Source: JANRIC01 sp033765345
GTDB taxonomy: Bacteria; Bacteroidota; Bacteroidia; Cytophagales; Microscillaceae
Assembly (NCBI GenBank): GCA_033765345.1
Contig: JANRIC010000077.1
Coordinates: 1 to 18,267, forward strand
Reading direction: 5' to 3'
Length of the DNA: 18,267 nucleotides
Under the pieces are notes generated by a model. The model made no database searches, was not told the origin of the DNA, and saw nothing but the letters and a program-made list of their open reading frames with translations. A program made the translations under genes and the position numbers. Of this stretch, positions 6,788 to 16,229 are shown one piece after another. Numbering within the stretch: the first letter of the stretch is position 1; every line of letters starts with the position of its first letter.

Positions 6788-9700
6788 ATGGCAGAACAAG
6801 AAGAAAAAGAAAATATTAACCCGAAAAAAAAATCCTCCTGGATCGGCTTGATTTTTAGTGGGCTGTTTCGTCTTGTCAAATATTCTCTGGGGTTTAGCCT
6901 AATTCTGATTGTTTCTGTTTTAGTATTATTACAATTTTCTTTTTTCCAAACCCTAATCGTACAATCTCTTTTCAAAGATCTTTCTACTAGGATAGGTTAT
7001 CAGCTCAAAGCTTCTTCGGTATACATCAATTTTTTCAATAGTCGGGCTTATTTCAAAGACCTTAGCGTCAAAGATTTACAGAATCAGCAAATGATTTATA
7101 TCTATTCCGCAGAAGTTGACTTTGATTATCATACCATAGCTGCCAACGGTGATATTCTGCTGAATCAGATCATTTTGAATGAAGCCGTAGTAAATCTTAT
7201 TACAGATGCCAACAGCGAAACGCTCAACATCACCGAATTTATTGCCCGTCTGAATGCCCTTCTTTCTTCTGGTAAAAAAAGTGACCCAAAAAAACCCGGC
7301 TCAAAGTTTCGAATCGCACAGGCTAAAATTATCAATGGATATTTTGGTTTTGATGACCGGCGTAATCCACCTTCGGAGAGTGAAGGAATGGATTTTTCGC
7401 ATTTTGGAGTAGATGAACTTTACGCCGATTTGGAAAACTTTCTTCTGGTTAGGGATACCATTGAGGTTCAAATCCATAATTTAAAAGGTATCGAGCCCAA
7501 CAAACGTTTCAGAATACATCAGCTTTCTACCTTTTATAAGCTTAATAGCCGAAGTATGGGCTTTGATAACCTGCTTTGCAAGGCAGGAAAATCTGTAATT
7601 CGTGATCACATCTTTTTTAATTTTTCTTCGCAAAGGGCTCTCAGTGATTTTAATGAAAAAGTAACCATCATCGGTCATTTGGATAGTACGGTCATTGATA
7701 CAGATGATTTGGCTGTTTTTGCCCCTGCTGTCAAAAAATTTAAAGATACCTGGCGTATCTCAGGCACATTTCGGGGAAAGGTGAATGATTTCTCTATCAA
7801 GGATTTAGATTTACATTTTGGGCTCTGGAGTCAGGTCAAAGGCAGTGTTGCGTTTAGTGGATTACCTGATTTTGAGACAACTTTTATGCAGTTGGAACTC
7901 TCCGAATCTAAAATTATCGCCCGTGAATTAGAGCCTTATATCTTGCAAAAGGATGTGATGAGCATTTTCCAGAAATTCGGAGTGATGACTTTTGATGCCA
8001 ATCTAACGGGCTTCCCCAATGATTTTGTAGCGCACGGTAGCTTTGAGACCCTGATCGGTAGCTTTGAATCGGACATCAACCTCAAGCTCAAAGAAAATCG
8101 GGTAGATTCTTATTATAAAGGAGACCTAAAAACCACCAATTTAAATATCGGTTTACTCTTCGGACTTGAGCCTTTAGTCCAGACAATTGATTTTGAAGGT
8201 AGTATAGAAGGAACAGGACTGAGTCCCGAAAACGCCGAATTAAAGCTTGATGCACATATCAAAAGTTTGGTATTCAACAAATACCGTTATCAAGATATTC
8301 GGGTCGACGGCAAGTTAAGTAGAGAACGCTTCGATGGTGAACTTCTGGCCAATGACCCCAACTTTAACCTGACCATCAATGGAGTGCTGGATTTCAACAA
8401 AGACCCCAAACATCCTAACCTCCCTGCGGGAAGATTTGATCTGGAGACCAATATCATCCGGGTTAGTTTAGGTGACCTTAATTTTTCGCCTGTTGAAGCC
8501 ATTCTTCAAGGAAAGCTTACTTTGGATACGTATGGCTTAAATCTCGACAGTCTGATCGGAGAGGCTGTTTTATCAGAAGCTTCTTTTATTTACAACGATC
8601 GTGGCCTTACCATTCAAAAAGCTAATTTGCTTTCATTTAAAACAGATAACGGAGGGCGTTTTTTTGAATTTCAATCTGAATTTCTGGATTTTAGCATGGA
8701 CGGAGATTTTATTTTCTCCAGTCTGCTCAAAGACTTGGAAGAGCTTTCCAATGAATATTTGCTCAGTTTTCGTAATATCCCTGAAGAAATTGAGGCTTAC
8801 TACCGCAAAAAAAGGGAAAAAGAAATCAAACGGTATTCAGTCAATTATCACCTCGATTTAAAAAATTTAAGCCCTGTCCTTTCTCTTTTCGCCAATACCA
8901 AAGGCTTTTATATTTCTAAAGATGCCAAACTAAAAGGCAGATTCTCCCGAGGAAAAGCCACCACCTTTACTTGTTTTAGTGAAAATTCCATTGACTCCCT
9001 CAGATATAATAATTATGAGTTTTATTCCGTTGATCTGGATTTGAACAGCTCCAAAATCGTCCAAAACAATACCATCCTGGCAGCCGGAATCATTGAGTCG
9101 AAAAGACAAGTAATCAACCAAACAGAAACAGAGAACCTCATAGCGGATATTACTTGGGGAGAAAACTTGATCAATTTTGAATTTAGAATCAATCAGTACA
9201 AAAGTACCAATCATGCCCGGCTTTTAGGGACTGTCCAATTTACGGAAGATTCAACCCTGGTTGCTTTCAAACCTTCGGATTTTATGTTTTTGAATGAAAC
9301 CTGGAAGATTTCCGAAACAAATCATATTGTCATGAACAAACAAAAATTATCTTTTGACAATCTGATCTTTTACAATGAAATGAACGCCAGTTCCTCTATC
9401 AGCCTCAATGGTGTGCTTTCAGATACACTTCGGGAGCCCTTGATTTTGGAGGTCAAAGACGTAGATATTTATCCTTTTGCTCATTTTGTGGGTCAGGAAG
9501 CTCGAGGCTCACTCAATGCCTACGTTGGGCTGAGAAATATGTACGATAACCCCGAAGTACTAGGTACCCTCAATCTGGAGAACTTCTTCTTGGATAATAT
9601 CCTCATCGGTGATATCGACGGAGAAGCAGAATGGAATCAGCAAACGAAAAAACTGGATGTCAATGTAGATATTTATAGAAATAGACGTTATATCTTGGCT

Positions 9701-11860
9701 TTGACCGGAGATTATACCCCAAGTAATGAAAAAAACAGCCTGAATTTTAGGGCAGACCTCAGAAGCACTGATATAGAAATCTTATCTCCCTTTATCAAAG
9801 GAATCGCTTCTAATCTTCGAGGTACTTTGGACGGGTCTCTGAATATCAGCGGAACACTCAAGTCCCCGTTGGTCAAAGGCAGAACCAAAATCCGAAACGG
9901 GCGTTTTCGCCTCGATTATCTCAATACTACGTACGATCTTGAAGGAGACGTGCTTTTTGAGCCTGATCAGATCATCACCCAAGATGTGCTGATGTTTGAC
10001 CAATACAGCAATCCCGCCACTTTGGAAGCGCAGGTTTTCCACGATAGCTATAAAGATTTTTATTTACAGTTGCAAGCAAAATTCTACGATTTTCAATTAC
10101 TGAATACAGGGGCGCAGGACAACAGCCTGTTTTATGGTGCTGCATTTGGCTCCGGAGATCTGAGCATCGCCGGATACATCAATAACCTACAAATGAATAT
10201 CAAAGCCAGAAGCAGAAAAGGTACTAAAATATCGCTTCCTCTGGATGGTTATGAAGAAATTGTCCAGAGTGATTATATTCAGTTTGTTCGCCCAAAAGAT
10301 TCTTTTTCAGATAGCACAATGATTGAAAAAATGGAACTGGGGGGTTTAAAATTAAACTTTAATTTGGACATCACCCCTGATGCCGAATTTGAAATTATCT
10401 TTGATCAGAAAGCTGGTGATATCATTCGCGGAAACGGGAACGGAAACGTAAAGATGGAAGTAGATACAGAAGGAGATTTTAGTATCCTCGGATTTTATAC
10501 CATTCAGGAAGGAAAATACAATTTTACATTTGCCAACCTGGTCAATAAAGGATTTAATATCGAGCCCGGAAGCCGCATTTCTTTTAATGGGGATGTGTAT
10601 GAAAGCCAACTGGACATTCGGGCAACCTACAACAAAGTGGTTTCTCTTAAACCCTTTATCGACGTTGAAAATGTAAGTGACCCTGAAAACCCCGAATACC
10701 GCCGCCCTTACCCTGTGGCTGCTTTGTTGGATCTCAAGGGAAATTTTCTGTCCCCCGAAATTAGCCTGGGATTAGACTTGGAGGAAGCTAAAAAAACACC
10801 CAATACCTTACTCCGAACTTCTATCTATCAATTGGATAATAAAATTAAAAATGACGAACAGGAAAGAAACCGACAAGTATTTAGTCTTTTGATACTCAAT
10901 CGTTTATCACCACCAAACTCGTTTCGTGGAGGAAGTGTAGGGGGTACTGCCGGAAGTAGTCTGAGCGAACTGATTTCCAATCAATTCAGCAATTGGATTT
11001 CTCAAGTGGATGAAAACCTCGAGCTCAGTGTTGATCTGGATGCCAATGATTTTAATACTTTCCAATTGCGCCTTTCATATAGTCTTTTAGACGGTCGCCT
11101 GCGTATCACTCGTGACGGAGGTTTTACAAACCATCAGAACCAAGCCGATTTTGCCAGTGTCGTGGGAGATTGGACTATTGAGTATTTGCTCAGTCCTGGT
11201 GGAAAATACCGCATCAAAATGTATAACCGTACCAATCAAAACCTGAACAATAGCGTCAATCTGAATAATTCTTCTACCACTACGGCCGGTTTCAGCTTAT
11301 TGCATACAGCCAGTTTTAATAATTTTAGAGAATTATTCCGCACCGAGAAAAAAGACCGGATTGAGAAAGAAAAAATCATAGAAGATGATTCAGACCGAAA
11401 AAACAATATCATTGTTTTTGATGAGCCTCCTACCAATACTGCGTCCGATAGCCTGAAGAATAAGCCCGAAGGTGAAATTTTACACGCCTATACTTCGGAA
11501 AATGAGATTACCTTACCTTTAAAGCATCGTGATGATACCATTCCAGCCATCAAAAATCATACGCCAAGCAATCAAGAAAAGGAAGAAACATATCAGCCTC
11601 TTACACAAGAAGAGATCAAAAAACAGTATTTGGAAGGTGATGAAGATAATGAACCTATTCCGGAGTGGTATCTCAAAAAAGAAGATGCTGAAGCTATTAA
11701 AAAAATCATCAAAGAATTGCCCGAAAATAAAGACCCTGACACGATTCAGGAGGAAAAAGGGACAGGATTCTGCCCCCTTCCTCACCGATTTGATGATCAT
11801 CGCATTCTTGATAAAGACCAAAAAGCCAAACGCAAAGGTCAGAACTTTTCAAGCCGTTAG
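6788..11860 (+). CDS. tamB: TamB-like translocation/assembly module protein (DUF490 domain)
   Basis: TamB-family proteins span the periplasm from an inner-membrane anchor to the outer membrane. They act in outer-membrane protein assembly and/or phospholipid transport as AsmA-like groove proteins. This one has 1690 residues. A basic cytoplasmic N-terminus (KKKSSW) precedes one membrane helix at about 32-50. A very long beta-rich stretch of AsmA-like repeats follows (short amphipathic strands with recurrent LxLxG, IxGxLD and LxGxF patterns). The conserved TamB C-terminal domain spans about 1180-1515, with GGSVGG, ELISNQFSNW, LDANDF and LRLSYSLLDGRLRITRDGG. From about 1518 to 1690 comes a 173-residue, highly charged, low-hydrophobicity tail rich in Glu, Lys, Asp and Pro, which is not part of the usual domain. 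The 3' end stops only 3 bases from the end of the opposing speE gene. Confidence 0.93.
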   Translation: MAEQEEKENINPKKKSSWIGLIFSGLFRLVKYSLGFSLILIVSVLVLLQFSFFQTLIVQSLFKDLSTRIGYQLKASSVYINFFNSRAYFKDLSVKDLQNQQMIYIYSAEVDFDYHTIAANGDILLNQIILNEAVVNLITDANSETLNITEFIARLNALLSSGKKSDPKKPGSKFRIAQAKIINGYFGFDDRRNPPSESEGMDFSHFGVDELYADLENFLLVRDTIEVQIHNLKGIEPNKRFRIHQLSTFYKLNSRSMGFDNLLCKAGKSVIRDHIFFNFSSQRALSDFNEKVTIIGHLDSTVIDTDDLAVFAPAVKKFKDTWRISGTFRGKVNDFSIKDLDLHFGLWSQVKGSVAFSGLPDFETTFMQLELSESKIIARELEPYILQKDVMSIFQKFGVMTFDANLTGFPNDFVAHGSFETLIGSFESDINLKLKENRVDSYYKGDLKTTNLNIGLLFGLEPLVQTIDFEGSIEGTGLSPENAELKLDAHIKSLVFNKYRYQDIRVDGKLSRERFDGELLANDPNFNLTINGVLDFNKDPKHPNLPAGRFDLETNIIRVSLGDLNFSPVEAILQGKLTLDTYGLNLDSLIGEAVLSEASFIYNDRGLTIQKANLLSFKTDNGGRFFEFQSEFLDFSMDGDFIFSSLLKDLEELSNEYLLSFRNIPEEIEAYYRKKREKEIKRYSVNYHLDLKNLSPVLSLFANTKGFYISKDAKLKGRFSRGKATTFTCFSENSIDSLRYNNYEFYSVDLDLNSSKIVQNNTILAAGIIESKRQVINQTETENLIADITWGENLINFEFRINQYKSTNHARLLGTVQFTEDSTLVAFKPSDFMFLNETWKISETNHIVMNKQKLSFDNLIFYNEMNASSSISLNGVLSDTLREPLILEVKDVDIYPFAHFVGQEARGSLNAYVGLRNMYDNPEVLGTLNLENFFLDNILIGDIDGEAEWNQQTKKLDVNVDIYRNRRYILALTGDYTPSNEKNSLNFRADLRSTDIEILSPFIKGIASNLRGTLDGSLNISGTLKSPLVKGRTKIRNGRFRLDYLNTTYDLEGDVLFEPDQIITQDVLMFDQYSNPATLEAQVFHDSYKDFYLQLQAKFYDFQLLNTGAQDNSLFYGAAFGSGDLSIAGYINNLQMNIKARSRKGTKISLPLDGYEEIVQSDYIQFVRPKDSFSDSTMIEKMELGGLKLNFNLDITPDAEFEIIFDQKAGDIIRGNGNGNVKMEVDTEGDFSILGFYTIQEGKYNFTFANLVNKGFNIEPGSRISFNGDVYESQLDIRATYNKVVSLKPFIDVENVSDPENPEYRRPYPVAALLDLKGNFLSPEISLGLDLEEAKKTPNTLLRTSIYQLDNKIKNDEQERNRQVFSLLILNRLSPPNSFRGGSVGGTAGSSLSELISNQFSNWISQVDENLELSVDLDANDFNTFQLRLSYSLLDGRLRITRDGGFTNHQNQADFASVVGDWTIEYLLSPGGKYRIKMYNRTNQNLNNSVNLNNSSTTTAGFSLLHTASFNNFRELFRTEKKDRIEKEKIIEDDSDRKNNIIVFDEPPTNTASDSLKNKPEGEILHAYTSENEITLPLKHRDDTIPAIKNHTPSNQEKEETYQPLTQEEIKKQYLEGDEDNEPIPEWYLKKEDAEAIKKIIKELPENKDPDTIQEEKGTGFCPLPHRFDDHRILDKDQKAKRKGQNFSSR

Positions 11861-11863
11861 TTC

Positions 11864-12715
11864 TCAGGCGATATTTTTCTTGATATAATTGGGTAAGGCA
11901 AAACAAGCCTTAAACACCTTTTCATTAAAATAATTCAAGCTACCTTCCATCCTTTGAATATCTTCCAAACGGGGTTGAGACATTTCCTGATACTTTTTTG
12001 AAGCAAATGCAAAAGACCAGGTGCCGCTTGGATAAAACGGAATCGAGGATAAATACATACTGACATAAGGGAATATATCCCTTAATACCGCAAAAAGCTC
12101 TTTTTGTGTCTTTTGGAAATAATAAGGACTTTCTGCCTGAGCACTTAATAAGCCGTCTTCTTTGAGCGCGGCATACGTCTGACGGTAAAATTCAGCCGAA
12201 AACAAACCCTCTGCCGGACCGACAGGGTCGGTAGAATCGATCAGAATTACATCAAAAGCATTGGTATTATTTTGAATATATTTGACACCGTCTTCAATCA
12301 AAAGCGTAAGTCGAGGATTATCCAACTCCGAAGCAATGGTCGGAAAAAACTCTCTAGATTTTTCAACAACCAGCGCATCAATCTCTACCATCACACATTC
12401 TTTGACCTTGGGATGTTTGAGTACTTCACGGGCAGTACCTCCATCACCACCTCCAATGATCAGCACCCGTTCTGGGTTGGGATGAGCAAACATGGGCACA
12501 TGAGCAATCATCTCGTGATAGGCAAACTCATTGGCTTCGGTGAGCATGATACAATTATCTAAAAGCATCATTTTGCCAAAACGAGCCGTCTCAACAATTT
12601 CAAGAGATTGAAAAGGACTCTCCCCCTTAAATAAAGTCTTACCGATTTTGATAGATGTGCGCGCCCCGATATTAAATAGATTTTCGTCGAGGGTTTCGTC
12701 GAACCACTTTTCCAT
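11864..12715 (-). CDS. speE: Polyamine aminopropyltransferase (spermidine synthase)
   Basis: It transfers the aminopropyl group of decarboxylated AdoMet to a diamine acceptor such as putrescine, giving spermidine and methylthioadenosine. The 283-residue protein has the N-terminal beta domain followed by the Rossmann methyltransferase-like fold. GGGDGGTARE is at 88-97, the acidic ribose-binding VEIDALVVEKSR at 110-121, and the catalytic STDPVGPA at 161-168 (Asp163). EFYRQTYAALKEDGLL and PFYPSGTWSFAFAS are also typical. It is the second gene of an operon with speD: the speD stop is 6 bases before this ATG, so the two are almost certainly co-transcribed and possibly translationally coupled. The acceptor specificity cannot be fixed from sequence alone. 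No arginine or ornithine decarboxylase is in the window. Confidence 0.96.
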   Translation of the reverse strand: MEKWFDETLDENLFNIGARTSIKIGKTLFKGESPFQSLEIVETARFGKMMLLDNCIMLTEANEFAYHEMIAHVPMFAHPNPERVLIIGGGDGGTAREVLKHPKVKECVMVEIDALVVEKSREFFPTIASELDNPRLTLLIEDGVKYIQNNTNAFDVILIDSTDPVGPAEGLFSAEFYRQTYAALKEDGLLSAQAESPYYFQKTQKELFAVLRDIFPYVSMYLSSIPFYPSGTWSFAFASKKYQEMSQPRLEDIQRMEGSLNYFNEKVFKACFALPNYIKKNIA

Positions 12716-12721
12716 GCTTAT

Positions 12722-13111
12722 CTAAACAGCCTCTAAGGGTTTGTGGTGCAACTCTCCGATATCGTGTAACTGACCTCTTTTCATCTCGATGGTAGAGGTA
12801 TGTCCGGCTTTAAAGCCTTCTTTGAGGTGTACAAATGCTTTATCGGCATCAATCACTTCGCCGCAGGTAAAAATATCTACCGCTGCATAACCATACTCAG
12901 GCCAAGTATGAATCGACAAGTGCGATTCAGCAATAATTATCACGCCACTCACTCCATGAGGATTGAAAGTGTGAAAATGGCTCCCTACAATAGTTGCCCC
13001 ACTTTTGATGGTAGCTTCTTGCATGGTTTGCTCAATATACGACACATTGTTGAGGATCTCACGATCACAATCATAAAATTCAACCAGAATATGGTTTCCA
13101 AGTGCTTTCAT
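12722..13111 (-). CDS. speD: S-adenosylmethionine decarboxylase proenzyme
   Basis: SpeD decarboxylates AdoMet to supply the aminopropyl donor for the next gene, speE. The 129-residue protein is the short class found in Bacillus and Thermotoga. It is made as a proenzyme that cuts itself between Glu62 and Ser63 in AESHLSIHTWPE, turning Ser63 into the pyruvoyl cofactor. His68 and Cys83 (in DIFTCG) are in the positions expected for processing and catalysis, matching the Thermotoga numbering. Upstream lies a near-ideal Bacteroidetes promoter that would give a leader of about 20 bases, leaving little room for leader control. The start codon is the first Met and fits the family N-terminus (MKALGNHILVEFYDCD). 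Confidence 0.97.
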   Translation of the reverse strand: MKALGNHILVEFYDCDREILNNVSYIEQTMQEATIKSGATIVGSHFHTFNPHGVSGVIIIAESHLSIHTWPEYGYAAVDIFTCGEVIDADKAFVHLKEGFKAGHTSTIEMKRGQLHDIGELHHKPLEAV

Positions 13112-13138
13112 TTATTCGTTGTTTTTTTAAAAAGTTTG

Positions 13139-13169
13139 CAAAAGTACAAGTTACAGATTAGTTATACAA
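13139..13169 (-). promoter_or_regulatory. Promoter of the speD-speE operon
   Basis: On the minus strand TTG (13169-13167) is followed after exactly 20 bases by TACTTTTG (13146-13139), a full match to the Bacteroidetes TTG / TAnnTTTG pattern with good spacing. It is the best promoter in the window. Confidence 0.75.
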
Positions 13170-13422
13170 TAGGGATTAAAAAAAGATTCCGTTTTTTGAT
13201 GTTTTTTTTTAGATATTTTTAATACTAAAAATTCTTGAAAAACATGCCTCTGTAAAGTATTTATGAGATAAACCAAAAATATAATTTTCTATTCACTAAT
13301 TATCACTAAATTTGTCATATATTAATTAAAAAAATGACCCCAATATATAAAATATATTTTTAGTAAATACTTAATCAAACTTATTCGTTAGAAAGGACAT
13401 ATTATTGCTTCTCATCTAAACT
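13170..13422. other. AT-rich intergenic region between speD and the SpoIIE gene
   Basis: No gene or stable RNA fold is evident in this very AT-rich spacer with several T- and A-runs. One TAnnTTTG match (TAAATTTG, 13307-13314) points right, without a correctly placed TTG. It could start a transcript with a leader of about 100 bases for the phosphatase gene. Confidence 0.4.
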
Positions 13423-15135
13423 ATGTATTTTTCACTACAACGAAAACTCACATTCATCTACCTCGCTGCTTTAGGGCTAATCGCTCTCCTAACCCTGGCA
13501 AGTTATTTCATTGTACATTATTCTCTGGAAGAAAAAACCAATGATGCCCGAATCATCAATATATCCGGTCAACAATCAACCTTGAGCCAGAAAATCGTTA
13601 AAGTCGTTTTTTTACTCAGCCGAACCGAAAACCCCGTTCAATTCAAACAATACCAAGAATCTCTCAAAGAAGAACTGGCGTTATGGGAGCAGTTTCATCA
13701 AGGCTTACAGTTTGGAGACATTACGCTGGGTCTACCGCAAGAAAATAACCCGACCATCAAACGTATGTTTGAGCAGATTGAGCCACATTATCAATCTGTG
13801 AAATCTCTTTGTACACGCATCAGCCGATTTTCCTCCCCAGAAAAAGATAGTTTACAAAGCCAAAAAATTACTGGTTTACTTGACTCGCTTTTATACCACG
13901 AAGATAACTATCTTGATTTGATGAATACCATCACTTTTAAATATGATCAGGAAGTGAATAGAAAATTAGACCAGACCAAAAACACAGAATTTTATTTGGT
14001 TCTAATAACACTTTTTGTACTTGTTTTGGAAGGTTTTTTTATTTTTCGCCCCGTAGTCAATACCACAGCCCGTCAATGGGAAGAAATCCATCAAAGTAAA
14101 AATGAACTGGAACAATTAAACAGCATTCTCAAAAAATCAGAAGAGGAAAATCGTAAAAAAGCCCTGGATCTTAAAACCAATGAAGAGGAAATTCGACAAA
14201 ACCTCGAGGAGCTTGAAGCTATGAATGAAAGCCTTGTCAAAACAAGCGAGGAGCTTCGCCACAAAAACGAAGTACTGAAAGAAGCTACCGAAGTACTAGA
14301 CCTCAAAAACAGGCAAATCCGCGAAAATAGAGATCAAATCTATGAACAAAGCCAATTGATTGAGGATAAAAACCGAAATATTACCCAAAGCCTCCGATAT
14401 GCCAAAAGAATTCAGGAAGCCATTATTCCCAATCCTGCGCATATCGTGACTCACTTCAAAGATGCCTTTTTACTCTTTCACCCGCGTGATATTGTCAGTG
14501 GTGATTTTTATTGGTTTCACGAACAAGGTCAAAGAAAAATTATCATTGCAGCCGATTGTACCGGACACGGTGTACCCGGCGCCCTTATGACGATGATCGG
14601 TAACTCTCTTCTCAATGAAATCATCAATACCTCAAAACCGCTCAATCCTTCCGAAATATTGTGTGAACTGGATAAAAAACTCATCGAGACCCTTCAAAAA
14701 CGTAGTGGAGACGGCAAACCGATTCACGACGGAATGGATATGGCTGTGCTCAGTATCGATACTGAAACACGGCACGTAGAATTTGCCGCAGCACACAATC
14801 CATTATTTTATATCCACGATGGAGAAGTCGACAAAATTAAAGGTTCAAAATTTCCGGTAGGAAGTGCTCAGTATAAATCCGACAAAATCTTTGAGCTTAA
14901 CAGCTTTCAGGCTGCTCCCAATAGTGCCTTGTATATCTTTACAGATGGATATCAAGACCAATACGGCGAGCAGGCAAAAAGAAAGTATATGAGCAAACGC
15001 TTTCGGAATTATCTACTTCTTATCAGTCACTTACCCATGAGCGAGCAACTGCAAAAACTTACCGAAGAATTTGAGGAGTGGAAAGGAAACGGCACTCAAA
15101 CCGACGATCTACTAGTAATTGGTATCCGCCTTTGA
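13423..15135 (+). CDS. Membrane PilJ-type sensor with coiled coil and SpoIIE/PP2C serine phosphatase output
   Basis: This is a predicted inner-membrane signalling phosphatase, an RsbU-like activator of a partner switch. A transmembrane helix at about 10-31 is followed by an extracytoplasmic helical domain (32-188) carrying NISGQQSTLSQKI at 46-58, the signature of the PilJ-type chemoreceptor N-terminal domain. A second helix is at about 190-209. A long coiled coil rich in Glu, Lys, Asn and Leu spans 216-330. Residues 330-570 are the SpoIIE phosphatase: SGDFYW (359-364), DCTGHGVPGA (378-387), DGMDMAVL (437-443 region), AAHNP (456-460), FTDGYQDQ (506-513) and TDDLLVIG (560-567). Asp361, Asp378, Asp508 and Asp561 are present for metal binding, so it should be active. 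Its likely substrate is a phospho-STAS protein such as the one encoded at 16450. The signal it senses is unknown. Confidence 0.92.
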   Translation: MYFSLQRKLTFIYLAALGLIALLTLASYFIVHYSLEEKTNDARIINISGQQSTLSQKIVKVVFLLSRTENPVQFKQYQESLKEELALWEQFHQGLQFGDITLGLPQENNPTIKRMFEQIEPHYQSVKSLCTRISRFSSPEKDSLQSQKITGLLDSLLYHEDNYLDLMNTITFKYDQEVNRKLDQTKNTEFYLVLITLFVLVLEGFFIFRPVVNTTARQWEEIHQSKNELEQLNSILKKSEEENRKKALDLKTNEEEIRQNLEELEAMNESLVKTSEELRHKNEVLKEATEVLDLKNRQIRENRDQIYEQSQLIEDKNRNITQSLRYAKRIQEAIIPNPAHIVTHFKDAFLLFHPRDIVSGDFYWFHEQGQRKIIIAADCTGHGVPGALMTMIGNSLLNEIINTSKPLNPSEILCELDKKLIETLQKRSGDGKPIHDGMDMAVLSIDTETRHVEFAAAHNPLFYIHDGEVDKIKGSKFPVGSAQYKSDKIFELNSFQAAPNSALYIFTDGYQDQYGEQAKRKYMSKRFRNYLLLISHLPMSEQLQKLTEEFEEWKGNGTQTDDLLVIGIRL

Positions 15136-15159
15136 GAAGCTTATAAAATCTCCCAGGCG
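15127..15159. terminator. Hairpin spanning the convergent stop codons
   Basis: CGCCT plus GAGA (15127-15137) pairs with TCTC plus AGGCG (15149-15159), with a 2x2 mismatch and an 11-base loop. It covers both stop codons of the convergent phosphatase and ClpX-like genes, only 5 bases apart. T-rich sequence (TCTTTTTC) follows on the plus strand after a few bases. It may be a shared terminator, but the stem is broken. Confidence 0.35.
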
Positions 15160-16229
15160 ATCTGGTCTTTTTCTGTAAACAATCTGATCGATCTCTTCTC
15201 AGAAGAATAAACTTCAAAACAGGCCTCCTCTAGGTATTCTACGATATAAGATTTTAATCCCCGCGCTCCTGTTTCTCGCTCCATGCTTTTATCAATAATC
15301 AGGTCATACACGGCATCCTCTACCTGCAATTTAATGCCATCTAGCATCAATTCGTATCGATATTTGACAATGGTATTTTCGTGTAAAATTCTTTTGAGGT
15401 CTTCTCTTGAAAGGGCATCAAAAGGAATAATCCTGGCAAATCTACCAATCAGCTCAGGCATTAATCCATACGCTTCAAAATTGACGGCTTTTTCCACTTC
15501 CTGCCTGGAAAGCCCAGTAGAAATACCCGAATGGAGAAATTTTTGATTTTTCCCAAAGCCAATGTTTTGCTCTTTACTCTTAAGAATCTGCCTGAATCCT
15601 GAAAAAGCACCACAAGCCACAAAAGTTACGTGTGCTGTATTGAAAGTGACCCGGTCGCCATAGGTAGAATGGGTAATACTCAAGGGTACATCCACATCCG
15701 AAGATTCAAGCATCTTCAAAAGCTCCCTCTGCACGCCGATACCGGTCACGTCTTTGGTAGTACCTGCACCCGAAAAAACCGCAGAATTTTGCCCTGAGGC
15801 AATTTTATCAAATTCATCAAGGCATACGATTCCAAAAGAAGCCAAAAAAGGTTTATCTCCAGCAGCGTGAATCAGGCGAGTCAGAATAGACGGCACGTCT
15901 TGACCTACATAACCTGTCTCCGAAAAATTGGTAATATCTACAATTACTGTAGGGATTTCCAGAATTTTTTGAAAAAGCAACTCTACCAAAAAAGTCTTAC
16001 CTGAACCCGTAGGACCTAGCAAAAGATAATTTTCCTTACTTGGTAAGTGCTCTCTGGGAATATTTTTAAGGTAGAGCTTTACAAGGCGATTGATATGACG
16101 GTAAGCCATCAGGCAAAGCGCCTTTTTAGCCTTTTCTTGCCCGATATAGCCATTTTGATTGAGTACCTCATACATTTCACGAGGCGTATACTGCGATTTG
16201 AGCAATATTGATTCTAAAACTTTATCCAT
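15141..16229 (-). CDS. ClpX-like AAA+ unfoldase lacking the N-terminal zinc-binding domain
   Basis: This belongs to the ClpX/HslU (Clp) branch of AAA+ ATPases. At 362 residues it is shorter than true ClpX (about 410-425) and begins directly at the AAA+ core, with no CxxC zinc finger. Walker A GPTGSGKT is at 72-79, the pore-1 loop GYVG at 106-109, Walker B IVCLDEFD at 134-141, the arginine-finger region GRF at 262-264, and sensor 2 GAR at 321-323. NIGFG at 222-226 matches the ClpP-binding IGF loop of ClpX, so docking to ClpP is plausible. The RKH substrate-entry loop of ClpX (expected near 182-195) is replaced by unrelated sequence. ATPase residues are intact. It is probably a specialised paralogue with different substrates. 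It sits between the phosphatase and STAS/kinase genes, on the opposite strand. Confidence 0.85.
   Translation of the reverse strand: MDKVLESILLKSQYTPREMYEVLNQNGYIGQEKAKKALCLMAYRHINRLVKLYLKNIPREHLPSKENYLLLGPTGSGKTFLVELLFQKILEIPTVIVDITNFSETGYVGQDVPSILTRLIHAAGDKPFLASFGIVCLDEFDKIASGQNSAVFSGAGTTKDVTGIGVQRELLKMLESSDVDVPLSITHSTYGDRVTFNTAHVTFVACGAFSGFRQILKSKEQNIGFGKNQKFLHSGISTGLSRQEVEKAVNFEAYGLMPELIGRFARIIPFDALSREDLKRILHENTIVKYRYELMLDGIKLQVEDAVYDLIIDKSMERETGARGLKSYIVEYLEEACFEVYSSEKRSIRLFTEKDQIAWEIL

Noticed and set aside
11529..11888. Alternative plus-strand frame over the tamB tail, considered as evidence of a frameshift
   Set aside because: The tail in the main frame reads through to its own stop with sensible charged sequence, and the alternative is a Lys/Ile-rich shadow that does not continue the TamB domain. 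No frameshift is needed.
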